Part shown: in pieces, positions 44,845 to 55,300 of the stretch | Layout: each line of letters starts with the position of its first letter | How positions within the stretch are numbered: position 1 is the first letter of the stretch | Source of the DNA: Apostichopus japonicus | Taxonomy: Eukaryota; Echinodermata; Holothuroidea; Aspidochirotida; Stichopodidae | Assembly: GCF_037975245.1 (NCBI RefSeq) | Contig: NC_092568.1 | Location: 15,213,501 to 15,277,500, forward strand | Direction: 5' to 3' | DNA: 64,000 nucleotides | Position numbers and translations under genes: made by a program | The notes under the pieces: generated by a model | What the model was told of the DNA's origin: nothing | What the model saw: only the letters and a program-made list of their open reading frames with translations | Databases searched by the model: none

Positions 44845-47125
44845 TCAGAGTTGACACTTTTTGTAAAGTTTGTACATACATGGGAAACATTTCTCGGTGC
44901 ATTGTACCGTCTGCACTGAAAATGCGCCCGCTACACCACTTGACAAACGTGACCCCATGCTGCTTGCAAACCCTACAGTATGAATCATGCTGTTCGCAGC
45001 CGGTATTCTACTGTTTGTAGGCATCAAGGCGTGGGGTAATTCCATGACAGAAATCTGAAAAGAACAGAAACAAACATATATATAGGCTATAGATATTTAT
45101 TATAGAGAAAATTCACCTTTACTCCAAAGAAAAATATTATTAGAGAAAACCAGAGAAATAAGATATGACTAATAACTGACAAATAAGTAGTGTTTTAGGA
45201 AATAGTATTTTCTAAAACATTACTCCCTATTTGTCAATTATGAATCATATCGTAGTTCTCTGGTTTTGTCTAATAATATTTTATATATATACTATAGTGA
45301 TCGGACGTTTTTATATTTTGTTAGTGACTGCATGTCTTTTCTGATTGTGTACGTAGTGGATGTTACTGGCCTAACTAGGCCTAACTATATGGAATAACAC
45401 AGAGTCACAGACTCACGATAGTATTTCACCCAGGATTGAACGAGAAACATGGATTTGGAGTTGGGATATTCACAACGGAATTTGGTTTACTGCTAGGATA
45501 TTTTTTCCTGTGTATGTACTTTGGATATTAAAACGAGTAAGTTCAGCTGAAGCTTAGTCATGTATCCTACCCTGGTCGAATTGGGCCTACCAAATTGAAA
45601 TCGAAGCAAACTTGATTGTTTGCCCAATGGAGATGGGAATTAAATACCAATGCATACATGTGATGCATTTACATTATGAATGATTCAAATTTTGGCATAG
45701 AAATTTGTTTGTGAAGTAAACAAAAAACTTATTCCTGAGTGTGCACCTAGGCTATGATATCACACCTGTATGCTTCAAGTCTATTCTTGGTACAAAATTT
45801 GAAAACTTCAAATGTCAATATTCGAGAACGAAGCATTAGATTTGAATGTAAGTTTTACCAGAATGTTCAGATTATAGTACTCTTTGATATAACTTTTGGC
45901 TGGACAATCCTTTTCAAATGGCAAAAATGCCAGCATAATTGGATGACTATATATGACATACCTCAAGTTTCACTACTCTCGCATTCTTGGACAAAACTGT
46001 CTTCATCAACCGATGTCTCTGATGGTGCAAATGCAATGCCATCCAAAATGAAAACTCTGGGTCTAAAAAACTTGTCTGTAAGAAAAAGTATGAACAACTT
46101 TTAAGCCCTTGCAGCATATAAAAACAAAAGCAAAAAGAGAAACAAAGCAAAGATGGTACAATTTACATGGTATATCAACATCACTTCCCCAACACCTTTA
46201 CTACTTTAAGTTTAAAGATGAACAATAATGACATTTTACATTACTCTCTGTGGTTTATATTTGAATTTCCTTTAAACTGGGACGTTGACTTTCAAACACA
46301 AACCGTTTCTTTCTGCTGATTAAAGAAATTTCTGGTTGAAATTGCTACTGATGAGGCAGTTTTTTGGGAAATCTTTGCAGGATGCATATTTATAGCTGAT
46401 TTGAAGGGAAACTGTACAGAAAGTTGTGTATCTCTCAACTACCTACCTATCCTCCTTTAAAAAATGCCTCTCAAAAAATACTACAAAAATCTAACCTGTT
46501 TCTTGTTGCCAAGGAAGGCTTGTTGGCATTCCAATGCACCTGTCAAGCATTTCAAGAAATGCAGTTCCTCACAAGTGACTGCTGTAAGGAAAGAGCAACG
46601 GTTCTGTGAAATCTTCTTGACATAAATTGAAAATGTTTGTTAAAACTAGCTTTATTCTGACAAAATATGTCCATATATCAAAGAAAACAATAGTAAGACA
46701 GAAGAGGTGACACAGCTGAAATGATGCTTGTAACCAGAACAACAAAATTGAAGGTTTATCTTAATGCATCACAATATCAATGGAGCATTTGCAGTTCACA
46801 TTTGGACCAAACAATTTCAGAAACAATATATTATCAATTTGACCTTCCGTGATGCTTGATCCTTCCAATGAATGATGTAGCTTCTAATCTTACATTGCAC
46901 GTCTTTTAGTTTTTCAGGATAAGTAAAAAAAAAAAAAAGTAGGCCTAGCCTAGCCTAGGCCTAATTAAAATAAAGAAAAAAATTAAAACATTATGAGAGC
47001 ATGCAAAAACATTACTTACATGGTAATTTTGGTTGGGGCATACGTTGATACCGTTGTAACTCTCTCCTGAGCTCATCTTCTTCGGTCCCCAGCAAGCTTC
47101 CAACATATTTGCACTTCTTCTCTTG
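44845..47125 (-). CDS. Four-exon gene model, unknown product (5' end not found)
   Basis: Exons on the minus strand: 47125-47020 (EKKCKYVGSLLGTEEDELRR...PQPKLP; acceptor CCAG, donor GTAAGT), 46581-46496 (VTCEELHFLKCLTGALECQQ, AFLGNKKQ; CTTACAG / GTTAGA), 46075-45962 (TTCTTACAG / GTATGT) and 45054-44845 (CTTTTCAG, ending TGA). Phases 1, 0 and 0 agree at all three junctions and give one open frame. In exons 3-4 a competing frame looks more protein-like: FFRPRVFILDGIAFAP and, in exon 4, CEQHDSYCRVCKQHG. That frame needs the alternative acceptor at 46070 and meets a TGA and a TAG. So this is either a live gene in the open frame or a pseudogene in the Cys-rich frame. No family recognised. Confidence 0.5.
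45133..45280. repeat. Imperfect 72-bp palindrome (MITE-like)
   Basis: The left half (AATATTATTAGAGAAAACCA...) and the reverse complement of the right half (AATATTATTAGACAAAACCA...) align over about 72 bp at roughly 80 percent identity, with almost no spacer (centre near 45206). AT-rich flanks make a TA target duplication impossible to judge. Confidence 0.85.
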
Positions 47126-47208
47126 CTGGTAAACGACTAACGTACTGAACCACGTACAATGCAAGTGGTATAATGCAAGTGGTAGGCTATAGTATAGGCT
47201 ACTACAAC

Positions 47209-47871
47209 CAACGAGGTAAATGAATCTGGAGAAACTATCACACAGTAAATACGCGCGTACCATGTATGGAGGGTCATGTGATGTGTTCCAGGGTGGTACT
47301 AATATACTACTCTCCCTATTACGCATGATGATTTCACCCAACTAGTACGTAAATGAGTTTGCGTGCTTAGAGCAGCAGACGACACCCGTTACCTAGCAAT
47401 AACCGTGCCTGTAGCCTAACGTGATAGCTATATTCCCGTCGAGCAGCATTCGGCTCTGTTCCATGGAGAATTCCGTGGTTGCACTGAACTAAACATTTCC
47501 ACACATTTCCCATTTCTACATTCACTTGTAGCGTGTAGTAATAACGTTAGGCCATATGAGACAAAGCTTGCCCCTAGAGCTGTATTAATAAGTAAGATCT
47601 ATTATGTAGAAAGCCTGCCTTCATTCAAGAGAATAAGGTTGAACGTTAGCATATTAGCACTATTTCGTAGGCCTGAAGTACCAGTACCTTCTTATGCCGT
47701 TAGTTCCCATGTCCGAACGGACCAATCTTTCACGAAGTCACTAACACTGTTCTCGAACTGCTACAGAGAAATATCAGTATAGTACCACCCTGGAACACAT
47801 CACATGACCCTCCATACATGGTACGCGCGCACCCAATAGACATGAATCCTCCAGATTCATTTACCTCGTTG
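47209..47871. mobile_element. 663 bp hAT-like MITE with ~98 bp inverted repeats
   Basis: Perfect 8-bp duplications ACTACAAC lie at 47201-47208 and 47872-47879. Both ends begin CAACGAGGTAAATGAATCTG, and inverted similarity resumes with GCGCGTACCATGTATGGAGG and continues to about base 98. The paralogous block at 26676-26965 lacks the element and has a single GTTGCACT at the same point. Eight-base duplications fit hAT (also P) elements. No transposase. It sits just upstream of the first exon of the minus-strand gene. Confidence 0.92.
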
Positions 47872-47925
47872 ACTACAACATGACCGAAAAGTTGATATTC
47901 GAAAAATGCACTCAACTAAATCACT

Positions 47926-48065
47926 GGAAATAATGAATCCAAACTGCTTTAAACACTAGATCCGTTGACAGAAACAATAAACCTTGATACTAGAGTGAAC
48001 GCGACAGGAGGTGTTCACTAAACTGAGCAAAATACAAGCAAATTTCCGAAGAAAGATGATACCGA
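47926..48065 (-). repeat. Inverted paralogous block, copy 2, distal part (partner 26676-26835)
   Basis: Reverse complement shares long words with 26676-26835. The proximal part of the same block is 47068-47208, the two being separated by the 663 bp MITE and a further ~26 bp difference. Confidence 0.85.
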
Positions 48066-48449
48066 CAACACGCCACTGATGTATTCCGATATCTATATAC
48101 TGTAACTATCTTTGAAAGTGTATAAGTTTTACCGCCGAAATTGTCCCGAGTAATGTTCCTTGTAAATGTGAACTGTAATACATTTAACACCAAACGAATC
48201 TATTTGGTTCGTGTTTCGTGGGTGAAACAGGACAGATGTAATTAATTAAAATAAATTTATTTAAAAATTGTGGGTTTCTTTTTTTTTTTGGTATCGTTTT
48301 TCTCCGCTTTAGAAGACCAGACAAAATTAAAAAATAATGAATAAACGTACCGGGCACGCCGTCTGCGGTACGGTCGGTCATTATGCATATTCATTTTGTC
48401 GACAGCAACGTTAACCTAACTTCGACCAACTAAACGTAAAATAGTATAT

Positions 48450-48615
48450 TGTACTGTACTAAACCAATAGGAAGGCCCGTGACTACTTTGCTTGGAAAAA
48501 TAAAGTCGCAATTTAAGGACGTTAATATTAACAATTTCGAAGAAGCAATAAACCTTGCGCAAGATCGTGATACATGGCGGAGGTTAATCACTGAGCATGT
48601 CGGATACACGAGACT
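48450..48615 (+). pseudogene. LINE ORF2 C-terminal fragment
   Basis: Reads KPIGRPVTTLLGKIKSQF, NINNFEEAINLAQDRDTWRR and LITEHV. GRPxTT.L..., A.DRxxWRxLI is the usual extreme C-terminus of several LINE polyproteins. It is 5'-truncated, as expected for LINE insertions. Confidence 0.65.
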
Positions 48616-48771
48616 CAACTTACTACTAGGCCTACTACTGTAGGCTACTGTGTGCATATCGCGCGATATGTATAGACCTTGTCCTTAGACTTTTAGAGTA
48701 AGTACGGACGACGTTACTTCTATGCTCTAAGAAAATTCCGGAACTTTTGTCGCTCAATATTGAGGCCTACA

Positions 48772-49043
48772 ATGCCTTCTAAATATAGAGACTATTTCAG
48801 GACAAGCAACCCGTTTAAATGTGTGCCACGAACCACACGGTGGCGACTAAGCTCATCTCAGTTAGACGATTTAGACAATGGTGATGAGATGCCTAACGTT
48901 AGGCCCAATATTAGTGACACTACTCATGTTAGTGTTGCCGTTAGCCCAGCTAGTACTAGTTCTACGACTAGTCTGAATACTACTAACGTTGGTACCACTC
49001 AACTCCCAACAGAAGGAATCAATGAAGGAAATGGAGCTGAAAG
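48772..49043 (+). other. Candidate first coding exon, Ser/Thr-rich, unknown gene
   Basis: ATG at 48772 in a reasonable context (ctacaATGc). The frame reads MPSKYRDYFRTSNPFKCVPR, TTRWRLSSSQLDDLDNGDE, then a Ser/Thr/Val-rich low-complexity stretch, ending GNGAER before a weak donor (AAAG|GTTGTT). 90 codons plus two bases. The minus-strand gene model lies about 1.6 kb away on the opposite strand, so the two may be divergent. No downstream exon identified. Confidence 0.42.
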
Positions 49044-49260
49044 GTTGTTAAAATGACTTTTTTTACTTCAGTTATGATGGAACTGGATGTTTTTCCCACC
49101 ATGAACAAAAATGTATACAGCCTGTGGTATTGGTAAGGCTATAGGCTGCCTACAGAAAACCTAGTACTTTTTATTAGTAGGGTAATATTTTGAATGGGCC
49201 TAGGCTACAGACTATTTGTATTACTATTACTGTCTTGGTCCATACCTAGGCTTAGCCCTG

Positions 49261-49578
49261 TAGCCTAGTCCACCAAAATTACATGTGCAGGGTATACAAT
49301 TAAGCTTCTTTAAAGTTAGGAGCATGGAACTGCCCTTCAAATGCATAGCTGGAGGCGAAAAAAAACATTTGGGGGCTAGATCATACTAGTCTAAAGTATT
49401 TTAGTAGTAAAGAGTACAGTCTAGCCTAGTCCACCAAAATTACATGTGCAGGGTATACAATTAAGCTTCTTTAAAGTTAGGAGCATGGAACTGCCCTTAA
49501 AATGCATAGCTGGAGGCGGGGAAAAAATTGGGGGGCTAGATCATACTAGTCTAAAGTATTTTAGTAGTAAATAGTACA
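49261..49578 (+). repeat. Two-copy tandem duplication, 161 bp unit
   Basis: TAGCCTAGTCCACCAAAATT at 49261 and 49422 start two nearly identical copies, including CTTCTTTAAAGTTAGGAGC and GGGGGCTAGATCATACTAGT. Only a few differences, so the duplication is recent. Confidence 0.93.
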
Positions 49579-49785
49579 CAAACAATACCGTGGTTCCCGT
49601 TTAGTCCAAAGAGACATTATTTGATGTCAAAGTTACAGTAGCAGATTCGAACTGACCAGAAACGTGGTGCAAAAAGCACATGAACGTACAGGTCACTCTG
49701 TGACGTCATTGTGCGGAGTGTACCGCAATCACAATGGACTTTCCACGTATTTCTCGTAAGACAGTGAACCTTTTCTTAACTTCAC

Positions 49786-49976
49786 TCTCCGCAAGAGTTA
49801 CCTGAATACTTAGATTGAAGGGCTCGTGTTCAGTGCTCAGAAGGAAGAACAATTACACTTAAGTTGCCATTCTATTATTTTTTTCTTGGGGGGGGGGGGA
49901 GGAGTAGGGGTGGGAAACAAGTTGTTTGGCAAAGAACAATCTAAAGACTTCTTTGCTGTGAGTCACGATGTAAAGC
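49786..49976 (+). repeat. Direct repeat with poly-G core, copy 1
   Basis: Shares GCAAGAGTTACCTGAATA, AGGGCTCGTGTTCAGTGCTC, AACAATTACACTTA, TTTCTTGGGGGGGGGG, GTAGGGGTGG and GTCACGATGTAAA with 51124-51306 on the same strand. Confidence 0.9.
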
Positions 49977-52334
49977 AGAAGTTTTGTTTATGCAGTAGCA
50001 GGTATATAGCGCTTGTGTGTAACGTGGAAAAAAACTGCCAATTTCTCTGACGAAGGATGATGTATCCAACAATAAATTAACACATATTAATGTTGACGTT
50101 GCGTCGTTGCACCACCCAACCAAAGATATTTTATTTCTGTGTATGATTTTGGTTGCTGTTTGTGTGTGCATGGATTTCACTGATGCAAAGAATATTAGTT
50201 ACATTGCTGAGGTTCCCAATCTGATTGAAAGTGATTGAAACAGAGGGCCCTGTTTAAGTTACGTATAACATAATCTTTTTATTGGAAAGCTGATTCTGAT
50301 CAGTATTGTTTGGAGAAAGAAAGAAATTAACACAACAGGAACACTGTAGATATAAATGACTATGTGAATAAAATTGTGAATTCTGTACAATGCAGAAATT
50401 GTTTATTCTTGTTCACAATTGATTTTCAAACTCTATTGATAGTTATTTAATTTTTATATATACTAATTGTGTTCATTGAACGATACACACCAGTCGAAGA
50501 GATGCATAATATAAATACTGTATAAACATGAGTACAGTAAATGGTATGGTAGTCGAAGGTTTTTTGCTTGCATGGAGACCCAATATTTACCAGCTCTGAC
50601 AACTCTCTCAAAATACCACTGGCTATGTAAAACAATATCTATGGGTATACTAGACTTTTGTTTACATGTACCACCTTTTTAATATTTGCCTATCATAAAA
50701 TTGCAAAATTTTGAATGTAATTAACCCCAATGAGTTAGAAGAGTCAGTCATTTTAGGCTCAAGTGAATGAGCTGTTTGTGGTTTTTGTTTTTTACTGTGT
50801 AAAGACACCAATCGTTTATATTCTATTTATAAGCTGCAATATTTTTGTACACAAAATCCATAACGTTAGGTCATGTTATGACCTTTTTGTTGTGAAACAA
50901 TAATTTCAACAAGCATTTCCTATATGTAAGAAATTTCATAGTAATCTGAATGTTATTCTTCATTGTACAGTGGTAAAATCAATTTGAAAAGTATTTGTTG
51001 TAAATTGCTGTGGTAAGCCTCTCATCTTTCTTTCTGTCTTAATGGCTGTCGTTCACTTTTGACTCAAGAGGGCATTGCGTATCTCTTTGGAAATTTGTCA
51101 AACCTTTACCGCTTTATTCTATGGCGCAAGAGTTACCTGAATAATTAGATTAAAGGGCTCGTGTTCAGTGCTCAGAAGGGAGAACAATTACACTTAGGTT
51201 GCCGTTCTATTTTTTTTTCTTGGGGGGGGGGGGGGTAGGGGTGGATGACAGAAGTTGTTTTGCAAAGAACAATCCAAAGACTTTTTTGCTGTTAGTCACG
51301 ATGTAAAATAATGCCAAATATAGTTTTTTTTTTGTCTACAGTACTCAAGGAAGTTGTACTGTGCATGTTACACTTAGCTTAGGCTAAGTCTACCAGAACA
51401 GGAAAAACATCAGCTTTGGTGAACATTCAAATTTGTACATTTTCTTGAAATGTACTGCAACTAATTTTATCTTTTTTAATTCGTTTGTGTGTATATATAG
51501 GCCTCAACCATACTATTTAGTCTCAAAGTGCAAGCAATTGTGATCTAGGGATGTTATAATTGACTTCAAAAGAACGTAAAGGTCATAGCTTGGCTTTTGC
51601 TGTTAACACAGGTTTGTCTTGGGGGACGTAAGTTTTTATCTGCAGAATGCAAACTTTTTCGGGCAGATGCGTCCCTGGAACACGCGTTTTGAATTCCTAG
51701 TAAACTAAAAACACTCGCTGACATTTTACCAATTGACTGTTTACATTTGGCCACCCCAAAAACATTTGGTGACCATAACAAGGGTTGTGACCCCAATTTG
51801 ACTACCAGGGGTGTAACATAGAGTACTAGTCCACTTTACTTTCACCAAATTATTGTAGTAATGCATTAGTGAACATTAGTGAATGTATAAGTGGTAAAAT
51901 AATTATTTTGAGAGTGCAGGCAATACCAAATATAAACTTCAAAAAGTCATACCGCATCATCCTGTAGTTTTTATAAAGTTTTTAAATTTCTGTCATCACA
52001 GTATGTAAAGTTGGAATCAAGGCACAGTATGAAGCATGTACAGTAGCTTAATACACAATGGCATTTCCTTATAACTCATGGGAGATTACCAAATCAATGC
52101 TTTATATTTCAGGGTGCTCCATTTAATAACATATATCACCAATGCATGAGGTTACTTTAAACAACCAGCTAGCTGAAATTCGAAAAAATGAAAGCTTGTT
52201 TGCATCTTAAGATGTCAAGAGCTCATCTGGAAAAGAAAAATAATCAAACTCTTCATTCCTACCAAGACTTATTGTGATAAAATATGATATAATCATCCTA
52301 TATACAGTATACCATAAAATTACATCCAAGTTGA
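49977..52334. other. Unassigned interior of the 9.5 kb insertion
   Basis: Apart from the second direct repeat (51124-51306), AT-rich sequence with no gene recognised. Confidence 0.4.
51124..51306 (+). repeat. Direct repeat with poly-G core, copy 2
   Basis: About 90 percent identical to 49786-49976, which lies 1.34 kb upstream. The pair could be the ends of a decayed element or a local duplication. No coding sequence lies between them. Confidence 0.9.
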
Positions 52335-52722
52335 CTAATTGCATGTGTGCAATTGTAAATTGATCAAAGTCCAAAATACATGCACTGTAAATTTGAATAC
52401 ATGCACTATGAATTTGACAAAGTCCAAAATACATGCTTCACAAGCATTCATGAAACAACTAAGTCCAAATACATGTTTGACAGTTTGGTTAAATGCATGC
52501 ATACACCAAGTTATATGCCCAATGGACACTTATATTGCTGCGATACATGCTTAGTGTAAGGTTTACACGCATGTATTCGAATACATGCATGCATAAATAC
52601 ATGCTTCCTGGATGCATGCATGTAAATTGTATGAAAACAGCATGTGTAGAGCATGTTTTAGCCTTTTCATACAAGATACATACAATTTACATGCAATTTA
52701 CATGCAGTTTACATGCTTTAAT
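52335..52722. repeat. TACATGC-rich right end of the 9.5 kb insertion
   Basis: Again dominated by ATACATGC, GCATGCATG and AATTTACATGC words, ending TTTACATGCTTTAATTTGG just before the satellite resumes. Confidence 0.82.
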
Positions 52723-52727
52723 TTGGG

Positions 52728-54447
52728 GCATAAAACAAGAAATGCAAGGCCAGGAATTATCCTTTTAACCAAACAGCAGGGTGAGCAGGTTGGTCCCACA
52801 TTTTTGGTGCTCATTTGATCCTACCGTAAATGAAAGTGGTAACTGACAATACAGTTGCTTCCCAGTATATAACATCTAGCTGCTATACCCCTGTTTATTA
52901 CTTCTAATTAAGTTAAGCTTATCACTTTTGTTAAAAAAATTCTTTGGGAATACAAAACAGGAAGCAAGCCCAGGTACTACCCTTAAAACTATTAACAGCA
53001 GGTTGACAGGTTCCATGGTCCCACATTTTCTGTTCTTATGAGATCCTACTATAAATGTTTGTGGAAACTAAAAACACAGCTGCTTCTACCCAGTATATAT
53101 GAAGCTGCTACCCCTGTTATAAAACAAAAAGTGCAAGGCCAGGAATTCTCCATTTTACCCAACAGCAGGTTGGTCCCACATTTTTGGTGCTCATTTGATC
53201 CTACAGTAAATGAAAGTGTTAACTGACAATACAGTTGCTTCCCAGTATATAATACATATCAAGCTGCTATACCCCTGTTAAGTACTACTAATTAAGTTAA
53301 GCTTAGCACATTTGTTAAAAAACTTCTGTGGGAATACAAAACAGATAGCGATCAAAAGTTCAGGAACTACCCTTAAAACTATTAACAGCAGGTTGTCAGG
53401 TTCCATGGTTCCATATTTTCTGTTCTTATTAGATCCTACTGTAAATGTTTGTTGAAACTGAAAAGACAGCTGCTTCTACCCATGCAGTATGGCTGCCACC
53501 CCTGTTAGGACTATACTAAATGAGTAAAACTAAGTAGATACTAATTATAAAACAATTTGGTGGGGATATAAAACTTGAATTGCAAGTTAGCCATGATTTA
53601 TCCTTTTAACCAACAGCAGGTTGGTCCCACATTTTCTGTGCTCATTGAAGCCTATACTCTAAATGTACAGTAAGTGGTAAGAGACAACACAGTTGCTTCT
53701 GCCCAGTATGAAATATAAAAAGCTGTCATCCTTATTGAGGACTACTTATCGAAAAAAAACTTAAAACCCATTCTGTGGGTATATAAAACCAGGCCAGGAA
53801 TTATATTATTAACTATATATATATATATATATACACACACAGCAGGTTAATTGGCAGGTTGGTCCCACATTTTCTGTGCTCATTAGGGCCTATGTGTTGA
53901 TGTTAGTGGACACAGACATAGTAGTTGCTTCTGCCAAGTGTGTAGTACATCTAAAGCTGCCAACCATGTTAGGAATATGAACTGAGTAAAACTAAGCAGA
54001 TTTTGTTGAACACTTCTATAGGGGTATAAAACAAGAAATGCAAGGCCAGGAATTATCTTTTTAATCAAAGAGCAGGTTGGTCCGACATTTTTGGCAGATT
54101 TTATTTGTAAAACAATTTGGCTGTGCTAATTATTTGAGCCTGCTGTTAGTGTTAGTTAAAACTGAAAACATACTGTAGTTGCTTCTGCCCAGTATGTTAC
54201 ACTTTTGAAGTTGTCCCCCCCTGTTTAAGACTACTTAATGAGAAAAACTATTTTGTAAAACAATTCTGTGGGATATAGAACATGAAGTGCAGGGCTAGGA
54301 ATTATCCTTTTTAACCAAACAACAGGTTGGTCCCACATATTGTGTGCTCATTTGAGCCTAAACTGTAAATGGAAGTGGTAACTGACGACACTGTTGTTTC
54401 TGTCCAGTGGTAATACATGTCAAGCTCTACTAATTCCTTACTAGACA
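52728..54447. repeat. Diverged satellite array, second half (about 8 units)
   Basis: Resumes the word order of the 39.06-43.2 kb array at the exact break point. 52728-53126 is almost identical to 41279-41690, and 53126-53510 resembles 41690-42460 with units deleted. Confidence 0.93.
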
Positions 54448-55050
54448 CATTTAATTTTTGCATTCAGAATGAATTCATTTCGCCTTCTCAGTGAATGCAA
54501 ATAAAATTGCATTTGGCTTTTATTGAAGGCAAATCCATGCATTTTGAAGGCATCATTGCATATCTTCAAGCACATGCAACAGCTAGCAAGTGCATCATTC
54601 ACTCACACATGTACATATATATGCAATAATAAAAGTAGCTAGCATGCGAATTACACATAGTGCTCCATAGCAGTCTACGTTACCATGGCTACGAACAGTG
54701 TTTTTCAAATATAATCTTGACAGTTGCAATCATCCTAACCGATAGAAACCTGTGAAGATATAAGTCTTCTGGTCACACTGTTCAAAAGGCACTTTTTATT
54801 TTTTATTCAAAATGACGTCCGAATCTGACGGTGATTGAAACTGGGGTAATGATTATACTTGGGAAAATGATCCTTGAACTCCTTTTGGCAATTTTCCTTC
54901 ATTTTTGCATAGTACGCCAGGGGTAACATCCATTTTCAACTTTACTTTTCTTCTGAAGCAATATCAAAGTTTGCACTGAACATTTTTGAAGTTTTTTGCT
55001 TGGTAGGATGAACTTAAAAAAACTGTTGTGGTATCAAAAGATAAACGCTT
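54448..55050. other. ~0.6 kb insert in the satellite array, with a start-exon remnant
   Basis: The array leaves after TAGACACATTT and returns near GCTTTTGTAAAAGAATTCTG. The insert begins with TGCATT/AATGCA/CATGCA-rich sequence reminiscent of the 9.5 kb insertion ends. Near 54812 it reads MTSESDGD, a TGA, then NWGNDYTWEND, like the start of an acidic coding exon with Trp mutated to stop. No clear termini. Confidence 0.45.
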
Positions 55051-55300
55051 TTGTAAAAGAATTCTGTGGGGTGTAAAACAAGAAGTGCAAGGCCAGGCCT
55101 TATCTTTTCAACTGTACTTAAGCAGGTCGGTCCCAGGGTTAGGGTTGCTTAAAACAGCAGGGCCGATATCTTGTGTACCAGTCACTTTTAAAGCTTGTTC
55201 ATGCATTAGGGGTAAATGATTGAGTCACAGCGACTTCGTATTGACTGGCCGATCCACAATTAAGTCTGATACACTACTGGCCGGTCCCACCTTTTCTGTG
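55051..55300. repeat. Tail of the satellite array
   Basis: AACAAGAAGTGCAAGGCCAG, CAGGTCGGTCCCAG and later CCGGTCCCACCTTTTCTGTG are recognisable but badly diverged unit fragments. Confidence 0.65.

Larger units (their letters stand above)
43208..52727. mobile_element. ~9.5 kb insertion splitting the satellite array
   Basis: Left flank ends CACTTCTGTAGG and right flank resumes GGCATAAAACAAG, exactly rejoining the uninterrupted text CTGTAGGGGCATAAAAC at about 41278. The insertion starts CCCCATTACAC and ends TTTAATTTGG(GG), giving only a CCCCA inverted end and at most a GG duplication (ambiguous because of G/C runs). Both ends hold 400-480 bp dense in TACATGC / GCATGTA words, like subterminal repeats of DNA transposons. 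Interior: gene model 44845-47125, MITE, LINE scrap, exon candidate 48772-49043, duplications. Confidence 0.62.
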
